Origin: Sedimentitalea arenosa
GTDB taxonomy: Bacteria > Pseudomonadota > Alphaproteobacteria > Rhodobacterales > Rhodobacteraceae
NCBI RefSeq assembly: GCF_016428585.1
Contig: NZ_JAELVR010000007.1
Span: 62,001-126,000, forward strand
DNA: 64,000 bases
Direction: 5' to 3'
Position numbers and translations under genes: made by a program. Below, piece after piece: positions 7,891 through 16,328 of this stretch. Position 1 is the first letter of the stretch. Every line of letters starts with the position of its first letter. The notes beneath the pieces were generated by a model. The model was not told the origin of the DNA. It did no database searches and was given only the letters and a program-made list of their open reading frames with translations.

Positions 7891-9288
7891 ATGTCCGCGA
7901 TCACCAATCACATGCCCACCGCAGAGCTTCAGGCTCTGGATGCCGCGCATCACATGCATCCCTTCACCAACGGCGACGAACTGAACGCCAAGGGAGCACG
8001 CGTCATCACGCGCGCCAAGGGCGTGACCCTGACCGACAGCGAGGGCAACCAGATCCTTGACGCGATGGCCGGTCTGTGGTGCGTCAACATCGGCTATGGC
8101 CGCGAAGAACTGGCCGAGGTGGCGGCGCGCCAGATGCGGGAACTGCCGTATTACAACACCTTCTTTCAGACCACGCATGTGCCCGCGATTGCACTGGCCA
8201 ACAAGCTGGCTGAACTGGCGCCGGGCGACCTGAACCACGTGTTCTTCGCTGGATCGGGATCGGAGGCCAACGATACCAACATCCGCATGGTCCGCACCTA
8301 CTGGGCGATGAAGGGCAAGCCGACCAAGTCGGTCATCATCAGCCGCAAGAACGCCTATCACGGGTCTTCGGTCGGAAGCGGCAGCCTCGGCGGCATGACC
8401 TACATGCACGCCCAGGGCGGCATGCCGATCCCCGATATCCACCACATCAACCAGCCGCATTGGTATGCCGAAGGCGGCGACATGACACCCGAGGAGTTCG
8501 GACTGGCCCGCGCTCGGGAGCTGGAAGAGGCGATCCTCGAGTTGGGCGAAGACCGCGTCGCGGCCTTCATCGCCGAACCGGTGCAGGGGGCGGGTGGCGT
8601 GATCATTCCGCCGGAAACATACTGGCCCGAGATCCAGCGTATCTGCGACAAGTACGAGATCCTGCTGATCGCCGACGAGGTGATTTGCGGGTTCGGGCGC
8701 ACCGGCACATGGTTCGGCAGCATCACGATGGGACTCCGTCCTGATATCATGACCATCGCCAAGGGTTTGAGCTCGGGCTATCAGCCGATCGGTGGGTCGA
8801 TCGTCAGTGACGAGGTCGCAGCCGTGATCGGCAGCGGTGAATTCAACCATGGCTATACCTATTCCGGTCACCCTGTCGCCGCCGCCGTCGCGCTCGAGAA
8901 CCTGCGCATCCTCGAGGAAGAGCGGGTCGTCGATCACGTCCGCGATGTCGCCGCGCCCCACCTTAAGGCGAAATGGGAGGCACTGAGCGATCACCCCCTG
9001 GTCGGCGAAGCTCGGATCATCGGATTGATGGGCTCGCTCGCGCTGACCCCGCACAAGGACAGCCGTGCGAAATTCGCCAGCGATGCCGGAACCGTTGGAC
9101 TGATCTGCCGCGAACGCTGCTTTGCCAACAACCTTGTGATGCGCCATGTGGGGGACCGGATGATCATCTCGCCACCGCTGGTCATCACACCCGAAGAAAT
9201 CGACACGCTGATCGCCCGCGCGACCAAGGCGCTGGACGAGTGCCATGCGGAATTGAAGGAACGCGACCTGCTGAAGGCCGCGTCCTAA
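7891..9288 (+). CDS. spuC: Class III aminotransferase, SpuC-like (putrescine-pyruvate transaminase)
   Basis: Encodes 465 residues with a full class III fold. GSGSEAND (121-128) binds the PLP phosphate, Asp262 in LIADEVICGFGRTG binds the pyridine nitrogen, and Lys291 in IAKGLSSGY is the Schiff-base lysine. Long stretches (GLWCVNIGYGREEL, WYAEGGDM, TYSGHPVAAAVALENLRIL) closely resemble what I recall of Pseudomonas SpuC, which moves an amino group from putrescine to pyruvate. Adjacent potFGHI and the shared operator word support a polyamine substrate; related enzymes use beta-alanine, taurine or diaminobutyrate, so substrate certainty is moderate. An AGG-type site precedes the ATG. Confidence 0.85.
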   Translation: MSAITNHMPTAELQALDAAHHMHPFTNGDELNAKGARVITRAKGVTLTDSEGNQILDAMAGLWCVNIGYGREELAEVAARQMRELPYYNTFFQTTHVPAIALANKLAELAPGDLNHVFFAGSGSEANDTNIRMVRTYWAMKGKPTKSVIISRKNAYHGSSVGSGSLGGMTYMHAQGGMPIPDIHHINQPHWYAEGGDMTPEEFGLARARELEEAILELGEDRVAAFIAEPVQGAGGVIIPPETYWPEIQRICDKYEILLIADEVICGFGRTGTWFGSITMGLRPDIMTIAKGLSSGYQPIGGSIVSDEVAAVIGSGEFNHGYTYSGHPVAAAVALENLRILEEERVVDHVRDVAAPHLKAKWEALSDHPLVGEARIIGLMGSLALTPHKDSRAKFASDAGTVGLICRERCFANNLVMRHVGDRMIISPPLVITPEEIDTLIARATKALDECHAELKERDLLKAAS

Positions 9289-9309
9289 GCCATTTACCAC
9301 AAGAGAATC

Positions 9310-9328
9310 CCTGGCCCACAGGGCCAGG
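9310..9328 (+). terminator. Short hairpin after the aminotransferase gene
   Basis: CCTGGCCC and GGGCCAGG form an 8-bp stem with a three-base loop 21 bases past the stop codon. There is no T tract, so it may be a weak terminator or an mRNA 3' stabiliser. The next gene is convergent. Confidence 0.4.
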
Positions 9329-9396
9329 AGGAGAACACGAACGTCCCACACCCAAAGCGGAGAGGTCACCCGGAACGGTTCCCGGCTCTCCGCGAC

Positions 9397-10575
9397 CTAG
9401 CCCGACTGAGCGAGCAAGGCTGGCGACCGCGCCAGCCCCGCCAGCATGTCGAGGCAGGTGCTCATTTGCGACAGGCTCACGAATTCGTCGGGTTTATGCG
9501 CCTGGTCGATCGATCCCGGTCCGCAGACGACCACCGACATCCCCATCTTCTGGAAAAGTCCCGCCTCGGTACCGAAGGGCACCACGTCGGCGGCATTCGA
9601 TCCGAGCAGCGCACCGACCAGATTGCGCGCCGCGTTCTCGGGCATGACTTCAAGGCCCGCGACCTCGCCGACGACTTCTGTCACGATGTCGGAGTCGGGG
9701 TGGATCGCCTGCATCATCGGTAGAAGTTCCTGCGATACCAGTCGGTCGAGCCGCGCCTTCACGAAATCGGAATCGCCGTCCTGTACCGGTCGCATCTCCC
9801 AATCAACTTCGGCCTTTCCGGCGATCACGTTGTGCGCCACCCCGCCCTGTATCCGCCCGACGTTGAGCGTGGTCCAGGGGGGCTCGAACCGGCTGTTTCC
9901 GGGCGCGCGCAGCATCAGTTCGCCGCGCAGCGACAGCAACTCAGAAACGTATCGCGCGGCGTATTCCACCGCGTTCACACCGCGCTCGGGGGCCGAACCA
10001 TGCCCCTCCAGCCCGGAGAACCGGACGGTGTATTCGCAGCATCCCTTGTGGCCTTCGATCACGCGCATGTCTGTCGGTTCGCCGATGATCGCCATGGACG
10101 GCCGAACGCCGCGGCGTTGCAGTTCGGGCACCAGGTTGCGCGCCCCGAGGCAGCCGACCTCCTCGTCATAGGTGAAGCAAAAATGCACCGGACGGCGCAG
10201 GTCCCGCGCGCCGAACTCCTGCGCCATGATCGTCGCGGCGGCGATGAAGCCCTTCATGTCGCAGGCGCCGCGCCCGTGCAGGCGGCCGTCTTCCTCGTAC
10301 AGCATGAACGGATCGCTGCTCCAATCCTGATCGGCGACAGGCACCACGTCAGTATGACCTGAAAGCACGATGCCACCGGGGGCATCCGGCCCAAGCGTGG
10401 CAAAAAGGTTGGCCTTTGTCCCATCCGGGCTCTCGAACAGCGTCACGCGCGCGCCGCTGTCCTCGAGCCGATATCCCAACTCGCCGATCATCGCGATATT
10501 ACTGTCGGCCGAGACCGTGGGATAGCCGATCAGCCGCGCCAGCAGGTCGACGGTTTCGTCCAGCCGGGCCGTCAT
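9397..10575 (-). CDS. argE: M20 metallopeptidase-family deacylase, ArgE-like
   Basis: Encodes 392 residues from the ATG at 10575, which overlaps the upstream gene's stop as ATGA; the longer frame to 10608 has no advantage. The two-zinc site of the M20 family is complete: GHTDVVP, GRGACDMKG, the catalytic DEEVGCLGA, and EPTDMRVIEGHKG; a late His is in IDQAHKPDEF. Overall the order matches acetylornithine deacetylase (ArgE), which removes acetyl from N-acetylornithine in the cytoplasm. Translational coupling to an M24-family hydrolase suggests it acts on the product of that enzyme, so the true substrate may be another N-acyl amino acid rather than acetylornithine. Confidence 0.75.
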   Translation of the reverse strand: MTARLDETVDLLARLIGYPTVSADSNIAMIGELGYRLEDSGARVTLFESPDGTKANLFATLGPDAPGGIVLSGHTDVVPVADQDWSSDPFMLYEEDGRLHGRGACDMKGFIAAATIMAQEFGARDLRRPVHFCFTYDEEVGCLGARNLVPELQRRGVRPSMAIIGEPTDMRVIEGHKGCCEYTVRFSGLEGHGSAPERGVNAVEYAARYVSELLSLRGELMLRAPGNSRFEPPWTTLNVGRIQGGVAHNVIAGKAEVDWEMRPVQDGDSDFVKARLDRLVSQELLPMMQAIHPDSDIVTEVVGEVAGLEVMPENAARNLVGALLGSNAADVVPFGTEAGLFQKMGMSVVVCGPGSIDQAHKPDEFVSLSQMSTCLDMLAGLARSPALLAQSG

Positions 10576-11756
10576 GTCTTCACGAACAGCTGGCGTGGGC
10601 GGTCGCAAAAGGTTTCCGCCGGACCGCTCTCGCGGATCAGAATGCTCTCGGTGATCTCCAGTCCCCAGTCATGCATCCAGAGGCCCGGCATGAAATGAAA
10701 GGTCATTCCGGGCTTGAGCACGGTTTCATCCTCGCTGCGCAGCGAGATCGTCCGCTCACCCCAATCCGGGGGATAGCTCAGCCCGATGGGATAGCCACAG
10801 CGCGCGCCCCGTTCGATGCCCGCCCGTTCGAGCGGCACGGCGAGCGCATTCGCGATATCGCAGGCCCGATTGCCGGGGCGGGCCGCGTCCAATCCCGCTT
10901 CGAGCCCTTCGATCAGCGCCGCCTCGGCGCGGCGCAGGAACTCGGGCGGCTCCCCCAGGAACAGGGTGCGGCAGAACGGGGCGTGATAGCGCCGGAAGCA
11001 GCCGGAGATTTCGAAGAAGGTCGCCTCGCCTGTCGCGAAAGGGCGGCCGTCCCAGGTCAGATGGGGTGCGGCCGCATCGCTGCCCGACGGAAGCAACGGT
11101 ACGATCGCCGGATAGTCGCCCCAGGCACCATCGACGCCGCGCACCGCGTCGCGATAGATCTCGGCAACGATCTCGTTCTTCGGCACTCCCGGCTCGACAC
11201 GCTCAACCAGGCCGTCGACGATCTTCTCGGAGATTCGCGCCGCCTTGCGCATGAATCCTATCTCGGCCTCGGATTTCACCGCCCGCCGCCAGTTCACCAG
11301 CCCGGTGGCATCGACCCAGCGCACCTGCGGCACCGATTCCCGCAGGGTATCCATCGCCTTGGCCGAAAAATAGTAGTTGTCCATCTCGACCCCGATATGC
11401 GCGATCGACAGGCCCAGATCTCCCAGCAATCCCGCCAGATCCTGCATCGGGTGGCGATCGGGAGATTGGACGAAGCCGTCGGCATAGCCGGCCACCCGGT
11501 CGGGCGCCATCCAGACGGTGCGAAGGGCGCCCTGGGTGTCCTGGTTGCGCCCCCACCAGATCGGATCGGCATGCGGCAGGACGATCACGCCCTGATGGAC
11601 GTAGAAAGACCAGCCGTCATAGCCGGTCAGCCACGCCTGGTTGGAAGGATCGGTCACGAAAAGGGCATCGAGCCCCCTGTCCACCATCGCAGCCCGGGTC
11701 CGGAACAATCGCGATCCGTACTCGGCCATGTCGAATGGCAGATCCAGTTCAGTCAT
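10572..11756 (-). CDS. M24-family hydrolase (creatinase/prolidase fold), ectoine-hydrolase (DoeA)-like
   Basis: Encodes 394 residues from the ATG at 11756, eight bases after AAAGGACG. The N-terminal creatinase-type domain contains DPSNQAWLTGYDGWSFYVHQ, which I associate with ectoine hydrolase DoeA/EutD. The C-terminal pita-bread domain is complete, but the two aspartates that bind metal in aminopeptidase P are not conserved: the first strand reads FFEISG and the second YHAPFCRT. As in creatinase, the enzyme may therefore work without metal. DoeA opens the ectoine ring to an N-acetyl-diaminobutyrate, and a deacylase is encoded immediately downstream, as that pathway needs. The usual doeB family and uehABC/teaABC genes are absent, so another cyclic or amide substrate is equally possible. 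Confidence 0.6.
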   Translation of the reverse strand: MTELDLPFDMAEYGSRLFRTRAAMVDRGLDALFVTDPSNQAWLTGYDGWSFYVHQGVIVLPHADPIWWGRNQDTQGALRTVWMAPDRVAGYADGFVQSPDRHPMQDLAGLLGDLGLSIAHIGVEMDNYYFSAKAMDTLRESVPQVRWVDATGLVNWRRAVKSEAEIGFMRKAARISEKIVDGLVERVEPGVPKNEIVAEIYRDAVRGVDGAWGDYPAIVPLLPSGSDAAAPHLTWDGRPFATGEATFFEISGCFRRYHAPFCRTLFLGEPPEFLRRAEAALIEGLEAGLDAARPGNRACDIANALAVPLERAGIERGARCGYPIGLSYPPDWGERTISLRSEDETVLKPGMTFHFMPGLWMHDWGLEITESILIRESGPAETFCDRPRQLFVKT

Positions 11757-11790
11757 CGTCTTGTCGTCCTTTCTGTGCAGGAAGCGGGTG

Positions 11791-11836
11791 CCAGAACGAA
11801 CTCTGGTGACCAAGACGCATTCTGTCCAACAGAATG
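11791..11836. promoter_or_regulatory. Palindromes in the divergent region between the M24 gene and the second ABC operon
   Basis: A perfect inverted repeat CATTCTGT-CCA-ACAGAATG occupies 11818-11836, and a shorter one, CCAGA-N6-TCTGG, 11791-11806. The region (11757-11998) separates divergent transcription units, so a dimeric repressor bound here could control both. No regulator gene for it is present nearby; the arms differ from the TGATCATATT word upstream of potF. Confidence 0.55.
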
Positions 11837-11998
11837 TTGAAGCGGCCGCACCAAGCGCCGTTTTTGCGCGCGATCGCGACGCTTCGACCCGGATTCGTTA
11901 GCTTTTCAGGCGACTCGGTTGCATCTGCACCCCGGCCTGTGCTTACACTTGTGCATCAAAACGCGGGAAAAACCGCGGCAAGTCCAAGGGGAGCCGGT

Positions 11999-13099
11999 TT
12001 GGCCGATACGCAAACGTCTGACGCGTTCGTGGAGTTCGAACGTGTCCAAAAAAGCTATGATGGCGAAAATCTCGTCGTCAAAGACCTCAACCTGGTTATG
12101 CCGAAAGGCGAGTTCCTGACCATGCTCGGACCCTCCGGGTCGGGCAAGACCACCTGCCTGATGATGCTGGCCGGTTTCGAAACCGCGACGCATGGCGACA
12201 TCCGCCTTGACGGTGTGTCGATCAACAACATCCCGCCGCACAAGCGCGGCATCGGCATGGTGTTCCAGAACTACGCGCTGTTCCCGCACATGACGGTGGC
12301 CGAGAATCTGAGCTTCCCGCTGGAAGTGCGCAAGATCGGCAAGTCCGAACGCGAGGCCAAGGTCAAGCGCGTGCTGGACATGGTGCAGATGGGCGCTTTC
12401 GGCGGACGCCGTCCGGCGCAGCTCTCCGGTGGCCAACAGCAACGTATCGCCCTCGCCCGCGCCCTGGTGTTCGAGGCTGAACTGGTCCTCATGGACGAAC
12501 CGCTGGGCGCGCTCGACAAGCAGCTGCGCGAACACATGCAGTTCGAAATCAAGCGGATCGCCGACAACCTCGGTATCACCGTGGTCTATGTCACCCACGA
12601 CCAGACCGAAGCGCTGACGATGTCCGACAGGGTGGCGGTGTTCGACGATGGCCGGATTCAGCAACTTGCGCCGCCCGATCAGCTTTACGAAGCGCCGGAG
12701 AACAGTTTCGTCGCCCAGTTCATCGGCGAGAACAACACGCTGGAAGGCGTGGTCAAGGAAATCAACGGCGACGTGGCGCTGGTGCGCCTGGACGATGGGG
12801 AACTGATCGACTGCAAGCCGGTCAATGTCAGCAAACCCGGCGAGCGCACCCGCGTGTCGATCCGCCCGGAACGGGTGGAATACAACAAGGAACGGTTGCA
12901 GGAGGGCGTGCACACGCTCAAGGCGGAGGTGCTCGAGTTCATCTACATGGGCGACATCTTCCGCACCCGGCTTCGCGTCGCCGGCAACGAGGATTTCGTC
13001 ATCAAGACCCGCAATGCACCCGATCAGGTGCGCTTGCAGCCGGGCACCCAGATCGAGATCGGCTGGTTGCCCGAGGATTGCCGCGCGCTGGATGCGTAG
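11999..13099 (+). CDS. Polyamine-type ABC transporter ATPase (PotA-like), second system
   Basis: Encodes 366 residues from a TTG at 11999, eight bases after AAGGGGAG; the in-frame ATG at 11834 would add 55 unmatched residues and run through the palindromic region. Domain order is complete: Walker A GPSGSGKTT, Q-loop VFQNYALFPHM, signature LSGGQQQRIALARAL, Walker B LVLMDEPLGALD and H-loop VTHDQTEALTMSDR, followed by a C-terminal TOBE domain (SIRPERVEY; ending IGWLPEDCRALDA). It should energise the permeases encoded at 14657 and 16329. It starts an operon with a binding protein, a DUF1330 protein and two permeases. The substrate is not defined by the ATPase. Confidence 0.88.
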   Translation: MADTQTSDAFVEFERVQKSYDGENLVVKDLNLVMPKGEFLTMLGPSGSGKTTCLMMLAGFETATHGDIRLDGVSINNIPPHKRGIGMVFQNYALFPHMTVAENLSFPLEVRKIGKSEREAKVKRVLDMVQMGAFGGRRPAQLSGGQQQRIALARALVFEAELVLMDEPLGALDKQLREHMQFEIKRIADNLGITVVYVTHDQTEALTMSDRVAVFDDGRIQQLAPPDQLYEAPENSFVAQFIGENNTLEGVVKEINGDVALVRLDDGELIDCKPVNVSKPGERTRVSIRPERVEYNKERLQEGVHTLKAEVLEFIYMGDIFRTRLRVAGNEDFVIKTRNAPDQVRLQPGTQIEIGWLPEDCRALDA

Positions 13100-13210
13100 C
13101 GGACCGTGAAGTCGTCTGCCGAGGCAGTCGATGGACAAGGGGTCTGGCAGATTGCCCGTTGCACCGACCCCAAGAACCCTGAAACGGGCGACTACAGGGA
13201 GACACTCCGA

Positions 13211-14317
13211 ATGAAACTGACGAAGATACTTTTGGCTTCGACCTCGTTGACACTGGCCGCCGGGCTGGTTCAGGCGCAGGAGATGGCCAATGACATGACG
13301 CTCGTGTCCTGGGGCGGCGCTTACCAGTCGAGCCAGCAGAACGCCTATGTCGCGCCATACCTCGAGGCAAATCCCGATGTGACCGCGGTGTGGGACGAAA
13401 GCTCGGCCGAGGCCGTTGCCAAGCTGCGCGCGATGAACGAAGCCGGCAACATCACCTGGGACCTGGTCGACGTTGTGGCGTCGGATGCGATCCGCTTGTG
13501 CGACGAGGGCCTGGCGATGGAATACGATCCCGACGAGCTGCTCGCTCCGGGTGACGACGGCACGCCGGCCTCCGACGATTTCGGCGACCTGATCGTGTCC
13601 GACTGCTTCATTCCACAGATCGTCTATTCCACCACGTTCGGCTATCGCACCGACATGGTCGGCGACACGCCTCCGACCAAGATTTGTGACGTGTTCGACC
13701 TGGAAACCTATCCGGGCAAGCGCTCGCTGGAAAAGCGGCCGATCAACAACATGGAATGGGCGCTGCTGTGTGACGGCGTGGCCAAGGACGAGGTGTATGA
13801 CGTTCTGGGGACCCCGGAAGGTCAGGAACGTGCCCTGGCCAAGCTCGACACGATCAAGGACGAAGTGATCTGGTGGTCCGCGGGCGCCGACACGCCGCAG
13901 TTGCTGGCCGATGGCGAAATCGTCATGGGCTCGACTTACAACGGCCGCCTGTTCAGCGTGATCGAAGAACAGGACCAGCCGGTCGCCATGCTCTGGGACG
14001 CGCAGGTGTTCGACCTTGACGGTTGGATCATCCCGGCCGGTCTGCCCGAGGATCGTCTCGCGCGGGTCAAGGATTTCGTCCGCTTCGCGACCGACACCCA
14101 GCGTCTGGCGGATCAGGCGAAGTACATCTCCTACGGCCCGGCGCGCGCCTCTTCGGCTCCGCTGGTCGGTGAGCATGCGGAACTCGGAATCAAGATGGCG
14201 CCGCACATGCCGACCGATCCGGAGAACGCGAAGAACACGTTCCTCTACAACTACGAGTTCTGGGCCGACTATCGCGACGACATCGACGCGAAGTTCCAGG
14301 CTTGGCTGGCCAAGTAA
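13211..14317 (+). CDS. Polyamine-type periplasmic binding protein (PotD-like), second system
   Basis: Encodes 368 residues from the ATG at 13211 with AGGGAG upstream; the open frame back to 13106 lacks a signal peptide, while residues 1-22 here form one ending VQAQ. The mature protein begins NDMTLVSWGGAYQSSQQ, a PotD-family pattern also seen in receptors for other amines. Several cysteines (RLCDEG, VSDCFIPQI, KICDVF, LLCDGV) are shared with the extracellular-binding subgroup often annotated as spermidine/putrescine-binding. It delivers the substrate to the two atypical permeases downstream. A strong hairpin just after its stop may protect its mRNA and raise its level over the permeases. Confidence 0.85.
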   Translation: MKLTKILLASTSLTLAAGLVQAQEMANDMTLVSWGGAYQSSQQNAYVAPYLEANPDVTAVWDESSAEAVAKLRAMNEAGNITWDLVDVVASDAIRLCDEGLAMEYDPDELLAPGDDGTPASDDFGDLIVSDCFIPQIVYSTTFGYRTDMVGDTPPTKICDVFDLETYPGKRSLEKRPINNMEWALLCDGVAKDEVYDVLGTPEGQERALAKLDTIKDEVIWWSAGADTPQLLADGEIVMGSTYNGRLFSVIEEQDQPVAMLWDAQVFDLDGWIIPAGLPEDRLARVKDFVRFATDTQRLADQAKYISYGPARASSAPLVGEHAELGIKMAPHMPTDPENAKNTFLYNYEFWADYRDDIDAKFQAWLAK

Positions 14318-14325
14318 GACAGCCC

Positions 14326-14351
14326 GGGCGGGCCGGACCACCGGCCCGCCC
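14326..14351 (+). terminator. Intercistronic hairpin after the binding-protein gene
   Basis: A perfect 11-bp GC-rich stem (GGGCGGGCCGG / CCGGCCCGCCC) with loop ACCA lies nine bases past the stop codon. It lacks a T tract, so a role in stabilising the upstream message or partial attenuation is more likely than full termination, since the operon continues. Confidence 0.65.
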
Positions 14352-14390
14352 ATGTCCTTCAGGACCCGAAACGCACGAGGATCGCCGGCC

Positions 14391-14660
14391 ATGCCTAGGG
14401 GAGACATTATCGGGCATATCACCTTGACCGCCCCCGACAGCTATCCCGGGTCCGTGTGGAAGGGCATGCCGATCCTGCGTCGCCCGGGCGGCCAAGCGCA
14501 GGCCAAGGTCGGCACTATCAACGACAGAGATGTCGTGAACGGATATCCAAACGACGAAGCGGCGTTGGCCGCATACAATGACCCGGATCGCCCGGAGCTG
14601 GCCGAAATGCGCCACCGCTCTGCAGAACGCGTGATCATGGTCGTGGAAGGTGCAGAATGA
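14391..14660 (+). CDS. DUF1330-family small protein inside the second ABC operon
   Basis: Encodes 89 residues from the ATG at 14391 (CGAGG about ten bases upstream); its stop overlaps the permease start as ATGA, arguing for co-translation. The segment GYPNDEAALAAYNDPDRP followed by RSAERVIMVVEGAE matches the C-terminal half of DUF1330, a dimeric ferredoxin-like (ABM-type) fold. The N-terminal DIIGHITLTAPDSYPG also fits the first strand of that fold. No catalytic residue can be named and the family's function is unknown. No signal peptide is seen, so it should be cytoplasmic. It may bind or process the transported compound. Confidence 0.7.
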   Translation: MPRGDIIGHITLTAPDSYPGSVWKGMPILRRPGGQAQAKVGTINDRDVVNGYPNDEAALAAYNDPDRPELAEMRHRSAERVIMVVEGAE

Positions 14661-16324
14661 GCGACACAACACAGAACGGACCGGTTCTGGCGGCGGACGG
14701 TACGCCGCTCAAACGCAGCCTGGCGCGCGCCTTGCGGATGCAGAAGATGCGGGCGCTGATGCTGATCGCCCCGCTTCTTCTGTTCGTCGTCATCACCTTC
14801 ATCGCACCGATCGCGGACATGCTGTTCCGCTCGGTCGAGAACAAGATCGTCGCGACCACCCTTCCGAACACCGTCGTCGCGCTTCAGGACTGGGACGCAA
14901 CCGGCGATGCACCGCCCGCCGAGCCGGTCTATGAGAGCCTCTACTACGACATGTTCGTCGCCGCCGAAGCGAAGGAACACACCAAGCTCGGCAGCCGGCT
15001 GAACTATGAACAGACGGGGCTTTCGTCGCTCTTCCGCAGTTCCGGTCGCAGACTGGATGACGCCGGCGAAGCCCAGATCGACGCGCTCGAAGACCTGAAC
15101 CCGGCATGGGAAGATCCGGCGTTCTGGTATGCTCTGATGGATGCGGGCAGCGGTGCCGCCGACGACGATCTGCTGGCAGCCAAGCGCAAGCAGATGACCG
15201 AACTGACCGATATCGATCACGGAGTGGATATCGGATTTGCGCCGCGCGCTGACATTTCGCAGCTGCTGCCAAAGACAGCCGATGCCTATACGCTGTTCGC
15301 CCTGTTCACCGCCGTCGAAGACGAAGACGTTGTCGCCGAAGAAGAACCTTGGGAGGCCGTCAAGGTCGCGCTCGTGCAGGATCTTCAGGAAGGTGCGGAC
15401 GTTTCGAGCTATACCGGTCCGGGTGCAGCTGAGCTTGCGGCGGCGCAAACCGCTTTGGCCGAACTTCCAGCGATGAACTTCAAAGAGGTGTTTCTGGACA
15501 TCGACAAGGATTGGGGCAGCGTCGACAACTGGAGCACCATCCAGACCTACAGCCCGCGCTACACCAGCGGATATTTCCTCAATGCCATCGACATGCAGAA
15601 GGGCCCCGACGGCCCCGAGGCGCGCCCAGAGAACCAGCAGATCTACATGATGTTGTTCAAGCGCACCCTGTTCATGTCGCTGGTCATCACCGGCTCCTGC
15701 ATCCTGTTGGGCTATCCGGTCGCATGGATTCTCGCCAACCTGCCGATGCGCACTGCGAACCTGTTGATGATCCTCGTATTGCTGCCGTTCTGGACATCAC
15801 TCCTTGTGCGCACATCGGCCTGGAAGGTGATGTTGCAGCAGCAGGGCGTCATAAACGACGTTCTGGTCTGGCTCGGACTCGTTGCGGACGACGCGCGGCT
15901 GGTGATGATCAACAACCAATTCGGCACCATCGTCGCGATGACCCACATCCTGCTGCCGTTCATGATCCTCCCGATGTATTCGGTCATGCAGACGATACCG
16001 CCCAGCTACCTGCGCGCCGCCAAATCGCTTGGCGCGAACAACTGGACCGCCTTCTGGCGGGTCTATTTCCCGCAATCCGTGCCGGGAATCGGTGCCGGGT
16101 CGATCCTCGTCTTCATTCTGTCGATCGGCTATTACATCACGCCCGAAATCGTCGGCGGTACGACCGGCACGTTCATCTCGAACCGGATCGCCTATCACAT
16201 CTCGAGTTCATTGAACTGGGGACTGGCAGCCGCGCTCGGAGCGATCCTGCTCGCTGTCGTTCTGCTGCTCTACTATGCCTATGACAAGATCGTCGGCATC
16301 GACAACGTCAAGCTGGGGGGCTAG
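14657..16324 (+). CDS. ABC transporter permease (PotB-like) with a very large periplasmic insertion, second system
   Basis: Encodes 555 residues, roughly 250 more than an ordinary PotB. Residues ~33-54 form the first membrane span; then about 270 mostly acidic, soluble residues (56-325) precede the remaining five spans. The core from FMSLVITGSCILLGYPVAW onward, including LMILVLLPFWTSLLVRTSAW and the EAA loop LRAAKSLGANNWTAFWRVYFP, is a normal PotB. The insertion holds two tryptophan-containing stretches that look alike (NPAWEDPAFWYALMDAG and DKDWGSVDNWSTIQTYS), hinting at an expanded or duplicated loop. A shorter version of this loop occurs, as far as I recall, in some rhizobial permeases. 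It should face the periplasm and could dock the binding protein. Confidence 0.85.
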   Translation: MSDTTQNGPVLAADGTPLKRSLARALRMQKMRALMLIAPLLLFVVITFIAPIADMLFRSVENKIVATTLPNTVVALQDWDATGDAPPAEPVYESLYYDMFVAAEAKEHTKLGSRLNYEQTGLSSLFRSSGRRLDDAGEAQIDALEDLNPAWEDPAFWYALMDAGSGAADDDLLAAKRKQMTELTDIDHGVDIGFAPRADISQLLPKTADAYTLFALFTAVEDEDVVAEEEPWEAVKVALVQDLQEGADVSSYTGPGAAELAAAQTALAELPAMNFKEVFLDIDKDWGSVDNWSTIQTYSPRYTSGYFLNAIDMQKGPDGPEARPENQQIYMMLFKRTLFMSLVITGSCILLGYPVAWILANLPMRTANLLMILVLLPFWTSLLVRTSAWKVMLQQQGVINDVLVWLGLVADDARLVMINNQFGTIVAMTHILLPFMILPMYSVMQTIPPSYLRAAKSLGANNWTAFWRVYFPQSVPGIGAGSILVFILSIGYYITPEIVGGTTGTFISNRIAYHISSSLNWGLAAALGAILLAVVLLLYYAYDKIVGIDNVKLGG

Positions 16325-16328
16325 AGCC

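Noticed and set aside
11906-14422. Very long open frame on the minus strand (838 codons)
   Set aside because: It lies opposite the clearly coding ATPase and binding-protein genes, crosses their intergenic region, and has the composition of an antisense shadow in high-GC DNA.
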